A stretch of 64,000 nucleotides of DNA from Candidatus Intricatilinea gracilis (GTDB lineage: Bacteria > Pseudomonadota > Gammaproteobacteria > Burkholderiales > Burkholderiaceae_C). The notes below the pieces were generated by a model. It saw only the letters and a list, made by a program, of their open reading frames with translations. It was not told the origin of the DNA and did not search any database. The stretch is from positions 1 through 64,000 of the forward strand of contig JADJDQ010000005.1 in NCBI GenBank assembly GCA_016702605.1, given 5' to 3'. The translations under genes were made by a program, and so were the position numbers. Below are positions 9,482 to 18,126 of the stretch, piece by piece (position 1 is the stretch's first letter; each line of letters begins with the position of its first letter).

Positions 9482-11279
9482 GTTTGGCCTCCTTAGCCTT
9501 GCGGTCGGCATCGGCTTGTTCGCCGGCCGCGCCGTATGCACGCGTGCCCGGCGCCGAGCTGGTGATCTTGACTGTGCCGTACTTGATGTCGGGCGCTGCA
9601 TCACCGGCGTAATACGCCAGGCTGTGTTGCAGGAAGTTGATGTCGTCGCGCGCCTCGTAGCCATCCAGGCGTTGATGTGAACCACGCGACTCGCGCCGGT
9701 TGAGCGCCGAATGCGCCATGGCCTGGGCGACGTCGATGAGGTAGCCGAGCTCCACACCGAGCAGCCACTCGGTGTTCCAGGCCTTGCTCTGGTCGTCGAG
9801 CTTGACGTTCCTGTAGCGCTGCTTCAGCTCGGCCACCTTGTCGCAGGTGGACTGCAGCGTGTCTGCGCTGCGGTAGATGCCGCAGCCGTCTTCCATGCTG
9901 CGCGCCAGTTCCTTGCGGATGGTGGCGATACGCTCAGTGCTGCCGGCGCTCGGGCGATTGGACTTGATGGCCTCGGCATCTGCCTGGGCCTTGTTGGCCA
10001 GGTCACGTACCGTGGCGGCATTGCCCCAGGCAGTGGACTTGGCGTAGGCCGCGGCCTGATCGCCCGCGACCTTGCCGAACACGATGAGTTCGGTCAGCGA
10101 GTTGGAGCCCAGCCGGTTGGCGCCGTGAATGCCCACACTCGAACATTCCCCAATGGAGTACAGCCCAGGCAGCGGTGCCTCCGTCTTGCCGTTGGCCGTG
10201 ATGCCGCCCATGGTGTAGTGCACCGCCGGCAACACCGGGATGGGTGCCTTGGCCGGGTCGACGCCGAGGTACTCGACCGCCAGTTCGTAGATCTGCGGCA
10301 AGCGCTCGCGCAGCTTCTTCTCGCCCAGGTGGCGCAGGTCGAGGTGCACCACGTCACCATGCGGGCCCTTGATGGTGCGGCCCTTCTGTTTCTCGTGCCA
10401 GTAGGCCTGGCTCAGGCGGTCACGCGGGCCGAGTTCCATGGCCTTGTTGCGCGGCTCGGGTGTGGCCGGCCCCAGGCCGTAGTCCTGCAGGTAGCGGTAG
10501 CCGTCCTTGTTGAGCAAGAAGCCGCCTTCGCCGCGGCAGGCTTCGGTGAACAGCAGGCCGGTGCCGGGCATGCACGTCGGGTGGTACTGCACGAACTCCA
10601 TGTCGCGCAGCGGCACGCCGTGGCGATAGGCCAGCGCCATGCCGTCGCCGGTGACGATGCCGCCGTTGGTGTTCTCGCGGAAGACCCGGCCGGCGCCGCC
10701 GGTGGCGATGATCACGGCCTTGGCTTCGATCTGCTTGAACTCGCCGCTGCCGATCTCGATGGCCACCACGCCCTGCACACGACCGTCGGCCACGATGAGG
10801 TCGCAGCAGAAGTGTTCGTCGAAACGTTCGATGCTGGGGTACTTGATCGACGTCTGGAACAGCGTGTGCAGCATATGGAAGCCGGTCTTGTCCGCGGCAA
10901 ACCAGGTGCGCTCGATCTTCATGCCGCCAAAGGCGCGCACGTTGACGTGGCCATCAGGGCGGCGGCTCCAGGGGCAGCCCCAGTGCTCCATCTGCACCAT
11001 CTCGCGGTGCGCCTGGCCGACGAAGAACTCGACCACGTCCTGCTCGCACAACCAGTCGCCACCCGCCACGGTGTCGTGGAAGTGGGCCTCGAGGCTGTCG
11101 TGGGGCTGGGTCACCGCCGCGGCACCACCTTCGGCCGCCACGGTGTGGCTGCGCATGGGGTAGACCTTGGAGACCAGCGCAATGCTGAGTTTGGGGTCGT
11201 TCTCGGCCACCGCGATGGCGGCCCGCAGGCCGGCACCGCCGGCGCCCACGATGACGACGTCGTACTTGAAATTTTCCAT
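9474..11279 (-). CDS. frdA: Fumarate reductase flavoprotein subunit
   Basis: A 601-residue catalytic subunit that reduces fumarate to succinate (and can run in reverse). The FAD-binding motif VGAGGAGLRAA is at residues 11-21. His45 in RSHTVAAEGG is the expected covalent flavin attachment site. The catalytic region HGANRLGSNSLTELIVFG and the capping-domain sequences are intact. It is the first gene of frdABCD on the minus strand. No FNR-type box was identified upstream, so anaerobic control is not shown by the sequence. Confidence 0.94.
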   Translation of the reverse strand: MENFKYDVVIVGAGGAGLRAAIAVAENDPKLSIALVSKVYPMRSHTVAAEGGAAAVTQPHDSLEAHFHDTVAGGDWLCEQDVVEFFVGQAHREMVQMEHWGCPWSRRPDGHVNVRAFGGMKIERTWFAADKTGFHMLHTLFQTSIKYPSIERFDEHFCCDLIVADGRVQGVVAIEIGSGEFKQIEAKAVIIATGGAGRVFRENTNGGIVTGDGMALAYRHGVPLRDMEFVQYHPTCMPGTGLLFTEACRGEGGFLLNKDGYRYLQDYGLGPATPEPRNKAMELGPRDRLSQAYWHEKQKGRTIKGPHGDVVHLDLRHLGEKKLRERLPQIYELAVEYLGVDPAKAPIPVLPAVHYTMGGITANGKTEAPLPGLYSIGECSSVGIHGANRLGSNSLTELIVFGKVAGDQAAAYAKSTAWGNAATVRDLANKAQADAEAIKSNRPSAGSTERIATIRKELARSMEDGCGIYRSADTLQSTCDKVAELKQRYRNVKLDDQSKAWNTEWLLGVELGYLIDVAQAMAHSALNRRESRGSHQRLDGYEARDDINFLQHSLAYYAGDAAPDIKYGTVKITSSAPGTRAYGAAGEQADADRKAKEAKHG

Positions 11280-11664
11280 GGAGGGGGTTCCCGTCTAGGT
11301 GTCAGGACTGAGCCCGACACAGGACGCCGACAGTCTCGAACAAACCCGCACTTGCGGACCTGACGTCGGCGCTGAGCCAGTTCAACCCTTCGGTGCCGGG
11401 TGGCGCTGCGGCAAGCAAACCATGGACGGGCAACACGCCCCACATGAGCAGGCGCAGGCGATATTGCTGCGCAGGCAGATGGTCGGTGGTTGACTGAGGC
11501 AAGGCCTGCATGGACCGCAATGGCATGTCGAACGGGAGACTGGCGAGCCGCAGTGTCTCCGCTCATGGCCGCCCGACCTTGACGAGGATCAATCGCACAG
11601 GCGTCGCGCCGGACGACCCGAAGCGGTCGCCTTCAGGCTGATCAGTACACCGACGGTCGTGCGA
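11280..11664. other. Intergenic region upstream of frdA, no supported gene
   Basis: About 385 bases between frdA and the end of the next chemoreceptor gene. It should contain the frd promoter and leader on the minus strand. A 74-codon frame at 11302-11526 on that strand has a hydrophobic centre but no ribosome site or family resemblance, and is not called. No TTGAT-N4-ATCAA FNR box was seen by eye. Confidence 0.5.
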
Positions 11665-13218
11665 TCAGGTCCGGGCCAGGGTAAATGCCGACACGGCCTG
11701 CACCAGCTGGTCGGCCTGCCGGTTGAGGCTCTCGGCTGCAGCGGCCGATTGTTCGACCAGCGCGGCGTTCTGCTGGGTCGACTGGTCCATCTGGTGGACG
11801 GCTTCACCCACCTGGGCCAGTCCGGCGCTTTGCTGGCTGCTGGCCGAGTCGATCTCACCCATGATGGCCGAGACGCGGTTGATGGCCTCGACCACTTCGT
11901 GCATGGTCGCACCCGCCTGGTCGACCAGCGTGGCACCTTGCTGCACCTGGTCGACGCTGGCGCTGATGAGCGCCTTGATGTCCTTGGCGGCGGCGGCACT
12001 GCGTTGCGCCAGGTTGCGCACCTCGCCGGCCACCACGGCAAAACCCCTACCCTGGTCGCCGGCACGTGCCGCCTCCACGGCAGCATTGAGCGCCAGGATG
12101 TTGGTCTGGAAAGCGATGCCGTCGATCACACCGATGATGTCGGCGATCTTGCGCGAGCTGTCGTTGATGCCCCGCATCGTGTCTACCACCTGGCCCACCA
12201 CGGCGCCTCCACGCACCGCCACCTCGCTGGCGCCCACTGCCAACTGGTTGCCCTGGCGGGCGTTGTCGGCGTTGTGTTGCACGGTGGAGCCGAGTTCTTC
12301 CATCGACGCCGCGGTCTGCTGCAGGGCCGACGCCTGCACCTCGGTGCGTTGCGACAGGTCGCTGTTGCCTGCGGCGATCTCGCGGGTGCCGGTGGCGATG
12401 TGGTCGGCCGAAGCCCGCACCTGGGCCACGAGTGCAGCCAGGCTGACACTCATGTGGTTGAGCTTGCGCAGCAGTTCGGCCAGTTCATCCTTGCCTTGGG
12501 CATCGACCTGGGTGGTGAGGTCACCGCGCGCTACCTGTTCGGCAAACGCCAAGGCACGAGCCAGCGGGCGCATGAGGCTGCGCACCATCCACCAACCGGC
12601 CACGGTGGCAATCAATACCGCCGCCAGACCGGCGCCGGCCGACAGCCACTGAGTGCTGCGGATCAGCGCCAGATTGGCCGCTTCGGTGTCGCGCACCCGA
12701 GCCACCTGGCGCGCGTCGAGTTGGGCCAGACCAGCCAGAAACGGCGCCAGCATGGGGATCATTTCCTCGTCGGCGGCAAAGCTGGCCTCGGCCTGTTTGC
12801 CTGCCAACACCAGCTCGATGATGTGGTGCACACCTGCGCGGTAAATGGTGTGGCGATTGCGGATGTCGGCAACGAGTTCACCATCGGCCGCAGTGGCAGC
12901 ACTGGTCCTGGCCAGCGTGTCCAGGCTTTGCACGATGCGGGCATCGCGTTCGCTGATGGTCTTGTTCAGCTTGACCTGCTGGTCCCGGCTGGCCGACATC
13001 AGCAGCACCATCGCGTCGATGGCATTGTCCTTGGCCAGCAGGTGCAGCTCCGAAGACTGTGCCTGGAGATGCACACCCTGGCCCATGTCCAGTGAATTGG
13101 CTGCACTTCTGGCCAGGCTGAATTGCACGGCCACCACAAGCGACACGATGGTGGCAATCACCGCGCCGAATCCAAGCGCCACACGCGGGCCGATCTTGAG
13201 GTCGAGAAGCTTCATCAT
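11665..13218 (-). CDS. Methyl-accepting chemotaxis protein
   Basis: A 517-residue chemoreceptor with transmembrane helices near residues 14-34 and 188-210, a periplasmic helical sensor domain, HAMP, and a cytoplasmic signalling domain. The hairpin tip is IDGIAFQTNILALNAAVEAA with GFAVVAGEVRNLAQRSA. Its signalling half closely resembles the receptor at 6133-7701, but the sensor domain differs, so the ligand probably differs. Two adjacent ATGs (13218, 13215) serve equally as start. It follows a small secreted helical protein by 56 bases on the same strand, and the two are probably co-transcribed. Confidence 0.93.
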   Translation of the reverse strand: MMKLLDLKIGPRVALGFGAVIATIVSLVVAVQFSLARSAANSLDMGQGVHLQAQSSELHLLAKDNAIDAMVLLMSASRDQQVKLNKTISERDARIVQSLDTLARTSAATAADGELVADIRNRHTIYRAGVHHIIELVLAGKQAEASFAADEEMIPMLAPFLAGLAQLDARQVARVRDTEAANLALIRSTQWLSAGAGLAAVLIATVAGWWMVRSLMRPLARALAFAEQVARGDLTTQVDAQGKDELAELLRKLNHMSVSLAALVAQVRASADHIATGTREIAAGNSDLSQRTEVQASALQQTAASMEELGSTVQHNADNARQGNQLAVGASEVAVRGGAVVGQVVDTMRGINDSSRKIADIIGVIDGIAFQTNILALNAAVEAARAGDQGRGFAVVAGEVRNLAQRSAAAAKDIKALISASVDQVQQGATLVDQAGATMHEVVEAINRVSAIMGEIDSASSQQSAGLAQVGEAVHQMDQSTQQNAALVEQSAAAAESLNRQADQLVQAVSAFTLART

Positions 13219-13274
13219 CTGCCCGCAGGTTGAGTTGTCGTCACGGTCTTCGGATGCCTGAATGCGCGCGGGTA

Positions 13275-13694
13275 TCAGCCGCCGAGCACGCCCACCAGTT
13301 CCTGGCACCTGGTGATGCGTTCTTTCTGGATGCCTCCGGCGATCTTGCGGGCCTCGTCATCCTTGCCTGCCAGGATGGCCGGCACCAGGTCCATTTCGCG
13401 GGTCTTCTTGAAGGCGTTCCAGTTGTCGACCAGTTCCTTGAACTGGGCCTCCTTGCCAGCGGGGGCCTTGAGTTTGGCCAGGTGGGCACTCACCGCGTCG
13501 GCGGTGTCCTTCACCACCTTCTGATGGTCGGCGCCGCGTTTGTCCTTGTTGACCAGCAAGGTGATGAGTGACTCACGCGCCGCACTGAGCTTGGCGCGCA
13601 GATCGCCGAATTCATTGGCATGGGCGGCGGGCGACAAGCTCAGGGCGAACATCGCGGCCAGGGTGACAAGGGTGGAGATCAGCAGTTTCTTCAT
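13275..13694 (-). CDS. Secreted small helical protein beside a chemoreceptor
   Basis: A 139-residue protein with a clear signal peptide (MKKLLISTLVTLAAMFALSLS, cleavage near AHA). The mature part is almost wholly amphipathic helix. Its segment NWNAFKKTREMDLVPAILAG followed by KDDEARKIAGG resembles the helices of four-helix-bundle chemoreceptor sensor domains, but there is no membrane anchor or signalling domain. It precedes the chemoreceptor at 11665-13218 on the same strand. It could be a periplasmic ligand-binding partner of that receptor; this is inference from position and helix pattern. No named family was recognised with certainty. Confidence 0.75.
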   Translation of the reverse strand: MKKLLISTLVTLAAMFALSLSPAAHANEFGDLRAKLSAARESLITLLVNKDKRGADHQKVVKDTADAVSAHLAKLKAPAGKEAQFKELVDNWNAFKKTREMDLVPAILAGKDDEARKIAGGIQKERITRCQELVGVLGG

Positions 13695-13973
13695 GGAGGG
13701 ACTCCGGTGCAGGGCGATCGGTTCGACCTGTTGTTCAGGGTTCGACGGCAGGCATGACAGCCTTGTGGTGCACGGCGATCACAGGTCGCCACCGTGCCGA
13801 TGAACTATCACTGCCGCTGGCCTCGTGTAATGCAGCGATCAAGCGCCCGGAACCGGTGCATTTCGGTGCCGTTTGGGCCGCACTTCAGTGCCACTCAGCA
13901 CCTATCCGCCCGGTGCCAGCCTCGATCACGCGAAGGTCGCCAGCGGCGACGCCTTCACCCCTGAGGTAGGCGC

Positions 13974-14420
13974 ATGAGCAACGTCGCCCCGTACGCGGTG
14001 CTCGGGCGTGCCGCTGGCCACGAGGTACTGGTGACGATGGCCGAGCACCTGCGCTCGGCCCTGCGCGTCAACGACCAGTTCGGGCGTGTGGCCAACAGCC
14101 TAGGCATGGGCATCGTGGCCGAAGGCATCGAGACCGAAGTCAAGGCTGCGATGGTGCGCGAACCCGGCTGCGACAGGGGCCAGGGCTACTTCTTCTGCAA
14201 GCTGCGTGCTGCACCGGACGTCGCGAGCTGGCTCGCGTCTGCAAACCCCCGGGCTGAACGATCCGAGCCCCCCGAGCACGTGATTCGCCGCCAGGGGCCT
14301 GCCCACATCCCGATGTCGGTGGAGCGGCGCGACAATGCCGCAGGCAGTCGATGCGGGCGCCTGACCGCACGCAATCAACGCCCCGGTGGAGCCCGACGGT
14401 TCACGGCGAGGGCAAGATGA
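13974..14420 (+). pseudogene. GGDEF/EAL protein remnant with internal deletion
   Basis: A 148-codon frame in which two pieces of a cyclic-di-GMP turnover protein are fused. Residues about 14-37 (GHEVLVTMAEHLRSALRVND) match the helix just before a GGDEF active site. The next residues jump to the end of an EAL domain: LGMGIVAEGIETEVKAAM, then a GCDRGQGYFFCK segment. The GGDEF and EAL catalytic motifs and roughly 250 residues between are missing. After about codon 88 the frame is unrelated to either domain. It cannot make or degrade cyclic di-GMP and is read as a decayed gene, although the joint remains in frame. Confidence 0.7.
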
Positions 14421-14448
14421 AGACCACTTCCGCTCGGCGTCGCACACC

Positions 14449-15363
14449 ATGGCTCCCGTTCCATCACTGCACCGGTTCACCTTCAGGGCCATGGGCTCGC
14501 CCTGCGAGATTCAGCTGTACGGCATCGATGCGGCGGCGACCCATGCGCTGGCCCAACGTGTGATCGGTGATGTGAGGCGCCTGGAAGCGCGTTACTCACG
14601 CTACCGCTCGGACAGCGAACTCTCGCGCATCAACCAGGTCGCCGCCAGCGGCGGTGCCGTCGAGGTCGATGCCGAGACCGCCTGCCTGCTCGACTATGCA
14701 GACACCTGTCATCGGCAAAGCGACGGCTTGTTCGACATCACCTCGGGTCTGCTGCGCAAGGCATGGCGCTTCGACGGCCAACGCCTGCCCGAGCAAGGCA
14801 AGATCGATGCGCTGCTCGGGCGGATAGGCTGGCACAAGCTGAACTGGCAGCGCCCGCGCATCGAGTTTCCTCCCGGCATGGAGCTCGACTTCGGAGGCAT
14901 CGTCAAGGAGTACGCCGTCGATCGCGCCGCAGCACTGTGCGAAGAGGCAGGTTGCCGCCACGGCATCATCAATCTGGGAGGTGATGTCCGCATCCTCGGG
15001 CCACATCCCGACGGCTCACCGTGGCAGGTCGGCATTCGCGACCCTTTCGCTGCCACACCGGATGCCCTCCTGAGTCTGCCGGTGCTGCAAGGAGCAATCG
15101 CCACCAGTGGCGACTATGAACGCTGCATCACCATCGACGGCCAGCGGTATGGCCATGTGCTCAATCCGATGACGGGCTGGCCGGTGCGTCACTTCGCATC
15201 GGTGACCGTGCTGGCGGACTATTGCGTGATTGCCGGCAGTGCGTCGACGATCACGATGTTGCGCGAGCAATCCGGTCAGTCCTGGCTAGAAGAACTCGGC
15301 CTGCCGCACCACTGGATCGATGCGCAGGGGAACAGCGGCGGGAATCTGGCGGCCACAGCGTAA
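14449..15363 (+). CDS. apbE: FAD:protein FMN transferase (ApbE family)
   Basis: A 304-residue ApbE-type flavinyltransferase, which attaches FMN covalently to a Thr/Ser of target proteins at the outer face of the membrane. Family blocks are AMGSPCEIQLYG, RLEARYSRYRSDSELSRIN, the DFGGIVKEYAVD FAD-binding segment, INLGGDVRILG, ATSGDYER and HVLNPMTGWP. No obvious signal peptide was found. ATG 14449 (MAPVPSLHRF) was chosen; an upstream in-frame ATG lies within poorly conserved sequence. It is followed by a TlpA-like thioredoxin and faces DUF3570/DUF4266 genes, a recurrent association. No flavinylation target (DGxTGATT-like motif) was noticed in the window. Confidence 0.9.
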   Translation: MAPVPSLHRFTFRAMGSPCEIQLYGIDAAATHALAQRVIGDVRRLEARYSRYRSDSELSRINQVAASGGAVEVDAETACLLDYADTCHRQSDGLFDITSGLLRKAWRFDGQRLPEQGKIDALLGRIGWHKLNWQRPRIEFPPGMELDFGGIVKEYAVDRAAALCEEAGCRHGIINLGGDVRILGPHPDGSPWQVGIRDPFAATPDALLSLPVLQGAIATSGDYERCITIDGQRYGHVLNPMTGWPVRHFASVTVLADYCVIAGSASTITMLREQSGQSWLEELGLPHHWIDAQGNSGGNLAATA

Positions 15364-15472
15364 TGCTCGACACAACGAACACTCGATGCGTCTGGCCGAC
15401 TGCCGGCAATGCAGGCAACATCGCGCAGCACTACGGCACCCGGTCACGAGACCAAGCGACGAAGGACACGAG

Positions 15473-15970
15473 ATGAGATGCACACCCACCCGAACCGTCC
15501 TGGTCTTGTTGTGTGTGATGGCCTGGGCAGGGCAGGCAGCGGCGGTTGGTGTTGGCGACAAGGCGCCCGACTTTCGACTGCCAGGCACAAGCGACGAGGT
15601 GGTGCTTTCAGGGCAGAGCGGCAAGCTGGTCTACCTCGACTTCTGGGCCTCGTGGTGTGGCCCGTGCAGACAGTCGTTTCCGTGGATGAACAGCCTGCAA
15701 AGCCGTTTCGGGCCGCAGGGGCTGCGCGTCATCGCCATCAACGTCGACACCAGCATCGATGCTGCGAAGAAGTTCCTGGCCGACGTACCGGCGCAGTTTG
15801 CCGTGGCCTTCGACTCGCGCGGCCTGACGCCCAAGAGTTATGCGATCAAGGGCATGCCTACGTCGATGCTCATCGCGCCCGACGGGCAAGTCCTCTACGT
15901 TCACGTCGGTTTCCGTCCCGACGAACGCGCAGTGCTGGAGTCGAAGATCGTCCAGGCATTGGGCCGGTAG
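15473..15970 (+). CDS. TlpA/ResA-like periplasmic thioredoxin
   Basis: A 165-residue exported thioredoxin-fold protein. The signal peptide (RTVLVLLCVMAWAGQAAA) is followed by VGDKAPDFRLP, the AhpC/TSA-type opening, and the redox motif WASWCGPC with Cys62 and Cys65. GMPTSML carries the expected cis-proline. Such proteins reduce disulfides, commonly on apocytochromes c or copper sites. It follows apbE on the same strand, 109 bases away, and faces the DUF3570 gene. The target is not shown by the sequence; haem-binding or copper-binding cysteines of the adjacent locus are candidates. Confidence 0.88.
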   Translation: MRCTPTRTVLVLLCVMAWAGQAAAVGVGDKAPDFRLPGTSDEVVLSGQSGKLVYLDFWASWCGPCRQSFPWMNSLQSRFGPQGLRVIAINVDTSIDAAKKFLADVPAQFAVAFDSRGLTPKSYAIKGMPTSMLIAPDGQVLYVHVGFRPDERAVLESKIVQALGR

Positions 15971-16085
15971 TCATGGGCGCAACAGTCCGAAGTGCACAGC
16001 TACCGGTCATCACCAGGGTCATCCGGAGGACCAGGCCTGCAGCAAGGCAGATCGGCGCTCTTGCTGGACTGACCCTGGTCCCGAG

Positions 16086-17447
16086 CTAGAACAGATGGCT
16101 GTAGCCCAGCATGACGATGGTGGCCTTCAGGTTATCCACCAGCGGTACGGTCGCAAGGTATCCGGGGGCGCCCTGCACCGATGCCATCTTCTGGCTGTAG
16201 GTCGCCAGCCGCAGGCCGAGTTCACGCCCCCTGGCCAGTTCGACACCTAACTTGAGTCCCAGCGTGCTGGCCTTGAATGTCGCCAGCCGAGGGTCGGCAC
16301 TGGCGTGGGCCAGCGTCGGGGCATGGACGTCGCTGAGGTAGTCGCTGCCTTCGACCAGGTAGGGTCGATAGAAATCAGCAGCACTCTGGCGATAGCCGCG
16401 CCACTGCGGCTCGGCGAACCAGCCGTTGCCCAGTTCATGACGGTAGCGCGCCTCCAGCGTCGTCGAACGTATGCCCCAGCTGTCGCGGTAGCGACGCAGT
16501 GCCACGTCGACCACGCCGGTGTCCACGTGGACCTTGTTCTGCCAGTACAGCGTCAGGCGATTGCGCTTGCGCGGGCGCGCTTCCGAGACCTTGTTGTCGC
16601 CAACCTCCAGTCCGCTGACACCGTCCACCACCGACAGCACCTTGTACGGATCGTTGAAGTAGCCGCTGCCCCAGCCCGGGCCGATGTTGAACTGACTCAG
16701 CCAGCGGCGGGTGACGACCTGGGTGTAGCCCAGCAGCAGGTCGACCACGGCACGGGTCTGGCTCACGCCGAGCCGGTAACTCCGGTCATGCGGTTGCAGC
16801 GGGCTGGGCGTCTTGCCGACCGGCTTGATGTAGTCGTACTCATAGGCCAGACCCAGGCTGAGGGTCGAGTTCCTGTCGTTGAAGTCCTGGGCCAATGCAG
16901 TGCTCAGGCCAAGCGAGGCGAAGTCGGTTTCACCCGAGGCATTGACACCCAGATTGATCCGTCGCCCCGGGCCGAAGGGCTGTTCGTGGCTCAGGTTCAG
17001 CGCGGCACGTCGATCCTTGAAGCTGTGGTCCGCCGGGATCTCGCCGGCGCGGGTCGAGTAGGTGCTTTCGCCCGAAGCGCTGGTGATCGTCTGCACCTGC
17101 GGTTGCGGTACGGCGCCGGTGGGCGACGCACCCGTCAGGCTGTCGATGGTGAGCCGCAGGCTGGTGACGCGGTCGTCGGCGTCGCTGCGTTTGAGCGCGA
17201 CGATGGGTTCGACCGCCTTCACGCGCCCGCCGCGTTCGTTGTACAGCAGCACCGCGGCATCGGCTTGCCAGGTCGGCTCGGAGCCCTGCGCTGACCCGGC
17301 GGTGGCAGCCTGAGGCGCCGGGTTCCGCGCCACGGCGGGGCCGGCAGCGAGCAGGGCCGTCGCCGCCGCACCGAAGGCCAGCAAGGAAGCACTCATCGAG
17401 CGGACGGTGCTGCCGGCACCACCGGCTCTGTCGTGTGTCAGTTGCAT
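16086..17447 (-). CDS. DUF3570 outer-membrane beta-barrel protein
   Basis: A 453-residue protein of the DUF3570 family. A signal peptide (SMSASLLAFGAAATALLAAG) is followed by alternating hydrophobic strands, ending LGYSHLF with the C-terminal phenylalanine typical of outer-membrane barrels. The opening WQADAAVLLYNERGGRVKAV and the repeated SLGLAYEYDY-type strands are characteristic. It overlaps the DUF4266 gene by 10 bp, so the two are coupled. DUF3570, DUF4266, ApbE and a thioredoxin recur together in proteobacteria, but the joint function is not established. A pore or assembly platform for a redox or metal process is a guess. Confidence 0.85.
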   Translation of the reverse strand: MQLTHDRAGGAGSTVRSMSASLLAFGAAATALLAAGPAVARNPAPQAATAGSAQGSEPTWQADAAVLLYNERGGRVKAVEPIVALKRSDADDRVTSLRLTIDSLTGASPTGAVPQPQVQTITSASGESTYSTRAGEIPADHSFKDRRAALNLSHEQPFGPGRRINLGVNASGETDFASLGLSTALAQDFNDRNSTLSLGLAYEYDYIKPVGKTPSPLQPHDRSYRLGVSQTRAVVDLLLGYTQVVTRRWLSQFNIGPGWGSGYFNDPYKVLSVVDGVSGLEVGDNKVSEARPRKRNRLTLYWQNKVHVDTGVVDVALRRYRDSWGIRSTTLEARYRHELGNGWFAEPQWRGYRQSAADFYRPYLVEGSDYLSDVHAPTLAHASADPRLATFKASTLGLKLGVELARGRELGLRLATYSQKMASVQGAPGYLATVPLVDNLKATIVMLGYSHLF

Positions 17448-17749
17448 CCGCAGCCCCCACCACCAAAGCCGCGCCCGCCCGTGGCCGCTTCCTTGCTGAA
17501 GTAGGTGTGGTCGTCTGCGGCGGCGTCCATGGGCGACGCCACCAGTTGCATGGCCGGCTGGGCCAGCAGGTCACGCTCCCAGGGTTGCACACCCAGGCTC
17601 GAACACCCACCAGCGGCCAGGCAGCCGAGCAGTCCGGCACCAAGAAGCAGGCGGCGCCCGAGCGCGATGCGGCGGTCGGGGTGACATCTGGGCGGGGCTG
17701 CAAGGTCGGGCCGCTTGATGACCCGGGCAGTCAACTGGGAATGTGGCAT
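17438..17749 (-). CDS. DUF4266 small lipoprotein with GGGCGCN tail
   Basis: A 103-residue DUF4266 protein. Residues 33-49 are a lipoprotein-type signal (LLLGAGLLGCLAAGGC, lipobox cysteine at about 49), followed by the family core VQPWERDLLAQPAM and the hallmark tail SKEAATGG then GGGGCGCN at the very C-terminus. The two tail cysteines look like a metal or disulfide site. It is translationally coupled to the DUF3570 barrel. Possible role: outer-membrane-associated metal handling together with the barrel; this is inferred from context only. Confidence 0.85.
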   Translation of the reverse strand: MPHSQLTARVIKRPDLAAPPRCHPDRRIALGRRLLLGAGLLGCLAAGGCSSLGVQPWERDLLAQPAMQLVASPMDAAADDHTYFSKEAATGGRGFGGGGCGCN

Positions 17750-17857
17750 GGGGCACCTGAATACGGGACGCGACCCATCGGGCCGCGCCTGTGAACTATG
17801 GACCTGGCTGCGCCAGTGGCGCGCCCGGTGTCCCGCACGAACGGACGCCTGATTGCG

Positions 17858-18106
17858 TCAGCTGGGCGGCAACAGACTGCTGTCGATGGCAGCCGTGGCG
17901 TCAGGCGGCAGAAGACTGGCCGGCAGCGCCGTCGCGTCGGTCGTGTCGGACGGCAACTGGCCGCTCAGGGCGCCCACAGTCGGATCGACCGAGGGCGTGT
18001 TCGAAGCGGAATCGTCGCTGCCGCCGCCGCAGGCGGACAGTGCCAACGCAATCGCCAACACGGCCGAAGCAGCCAGGCGCTGGGGGGTGAGGGTCGGGGT
18101 GAACAT
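17858..18106 (-). CDS. Small lipoprotein, unknown function
   Basis: An 82-residue frame with an N-terminal signal ending in LALSACGGG, a clear lipobox with cysteine at about residue 26. The remainder is a Ser/Thr/Asp/Pro-rich tail without recognisable domain. It lies 20 bases downstream of the YcnI-like gene on the same strand, in the array leading to DUF4266 and DUF3570. No family could be named. Confidence 0.7.
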   Translation of the reverse strand: MFTPTLTPQRLAASAVLAIALALSACGGGSDDSASNTPSVDPTVGALSGQLPSDTTDATALPASLLPPDATAAIDSSLLPPS

Positions 18107-18126
18107 GATGTGTCAGCCCGGCTCGA

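Noticed and set aside
7861..11279. Succinate dehydrogenase (sdhCDAB) as identity for the flavoprotein operon.
   Set aside because: Gene order A-B-C-D and two short haem-free anchor subunits match fumarate reductase; SdhC/SdhD haem-ligand patterns were not seen.
9711..11363. A 550-codon plus-strand frame opposite frdA.
   Set aside because: It is the antisense shadow of frdA; His/Val/Gly/Ala-rich with no domain. The same applies to 53708-55735 opposite the sigma-54 activator, 59784-61409 opposite the TRAP large subunit and 37852-39279 opposite the helicase.
11302..11526. A 74-codon minus-strand frame ending just upstream of frdA, with a hydrophobic centre.
   Set aside because: No ribosome site, no resemblance to any family, and overlapping frames on the other strand are equally good. 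Treated as part of the frd promoter region.
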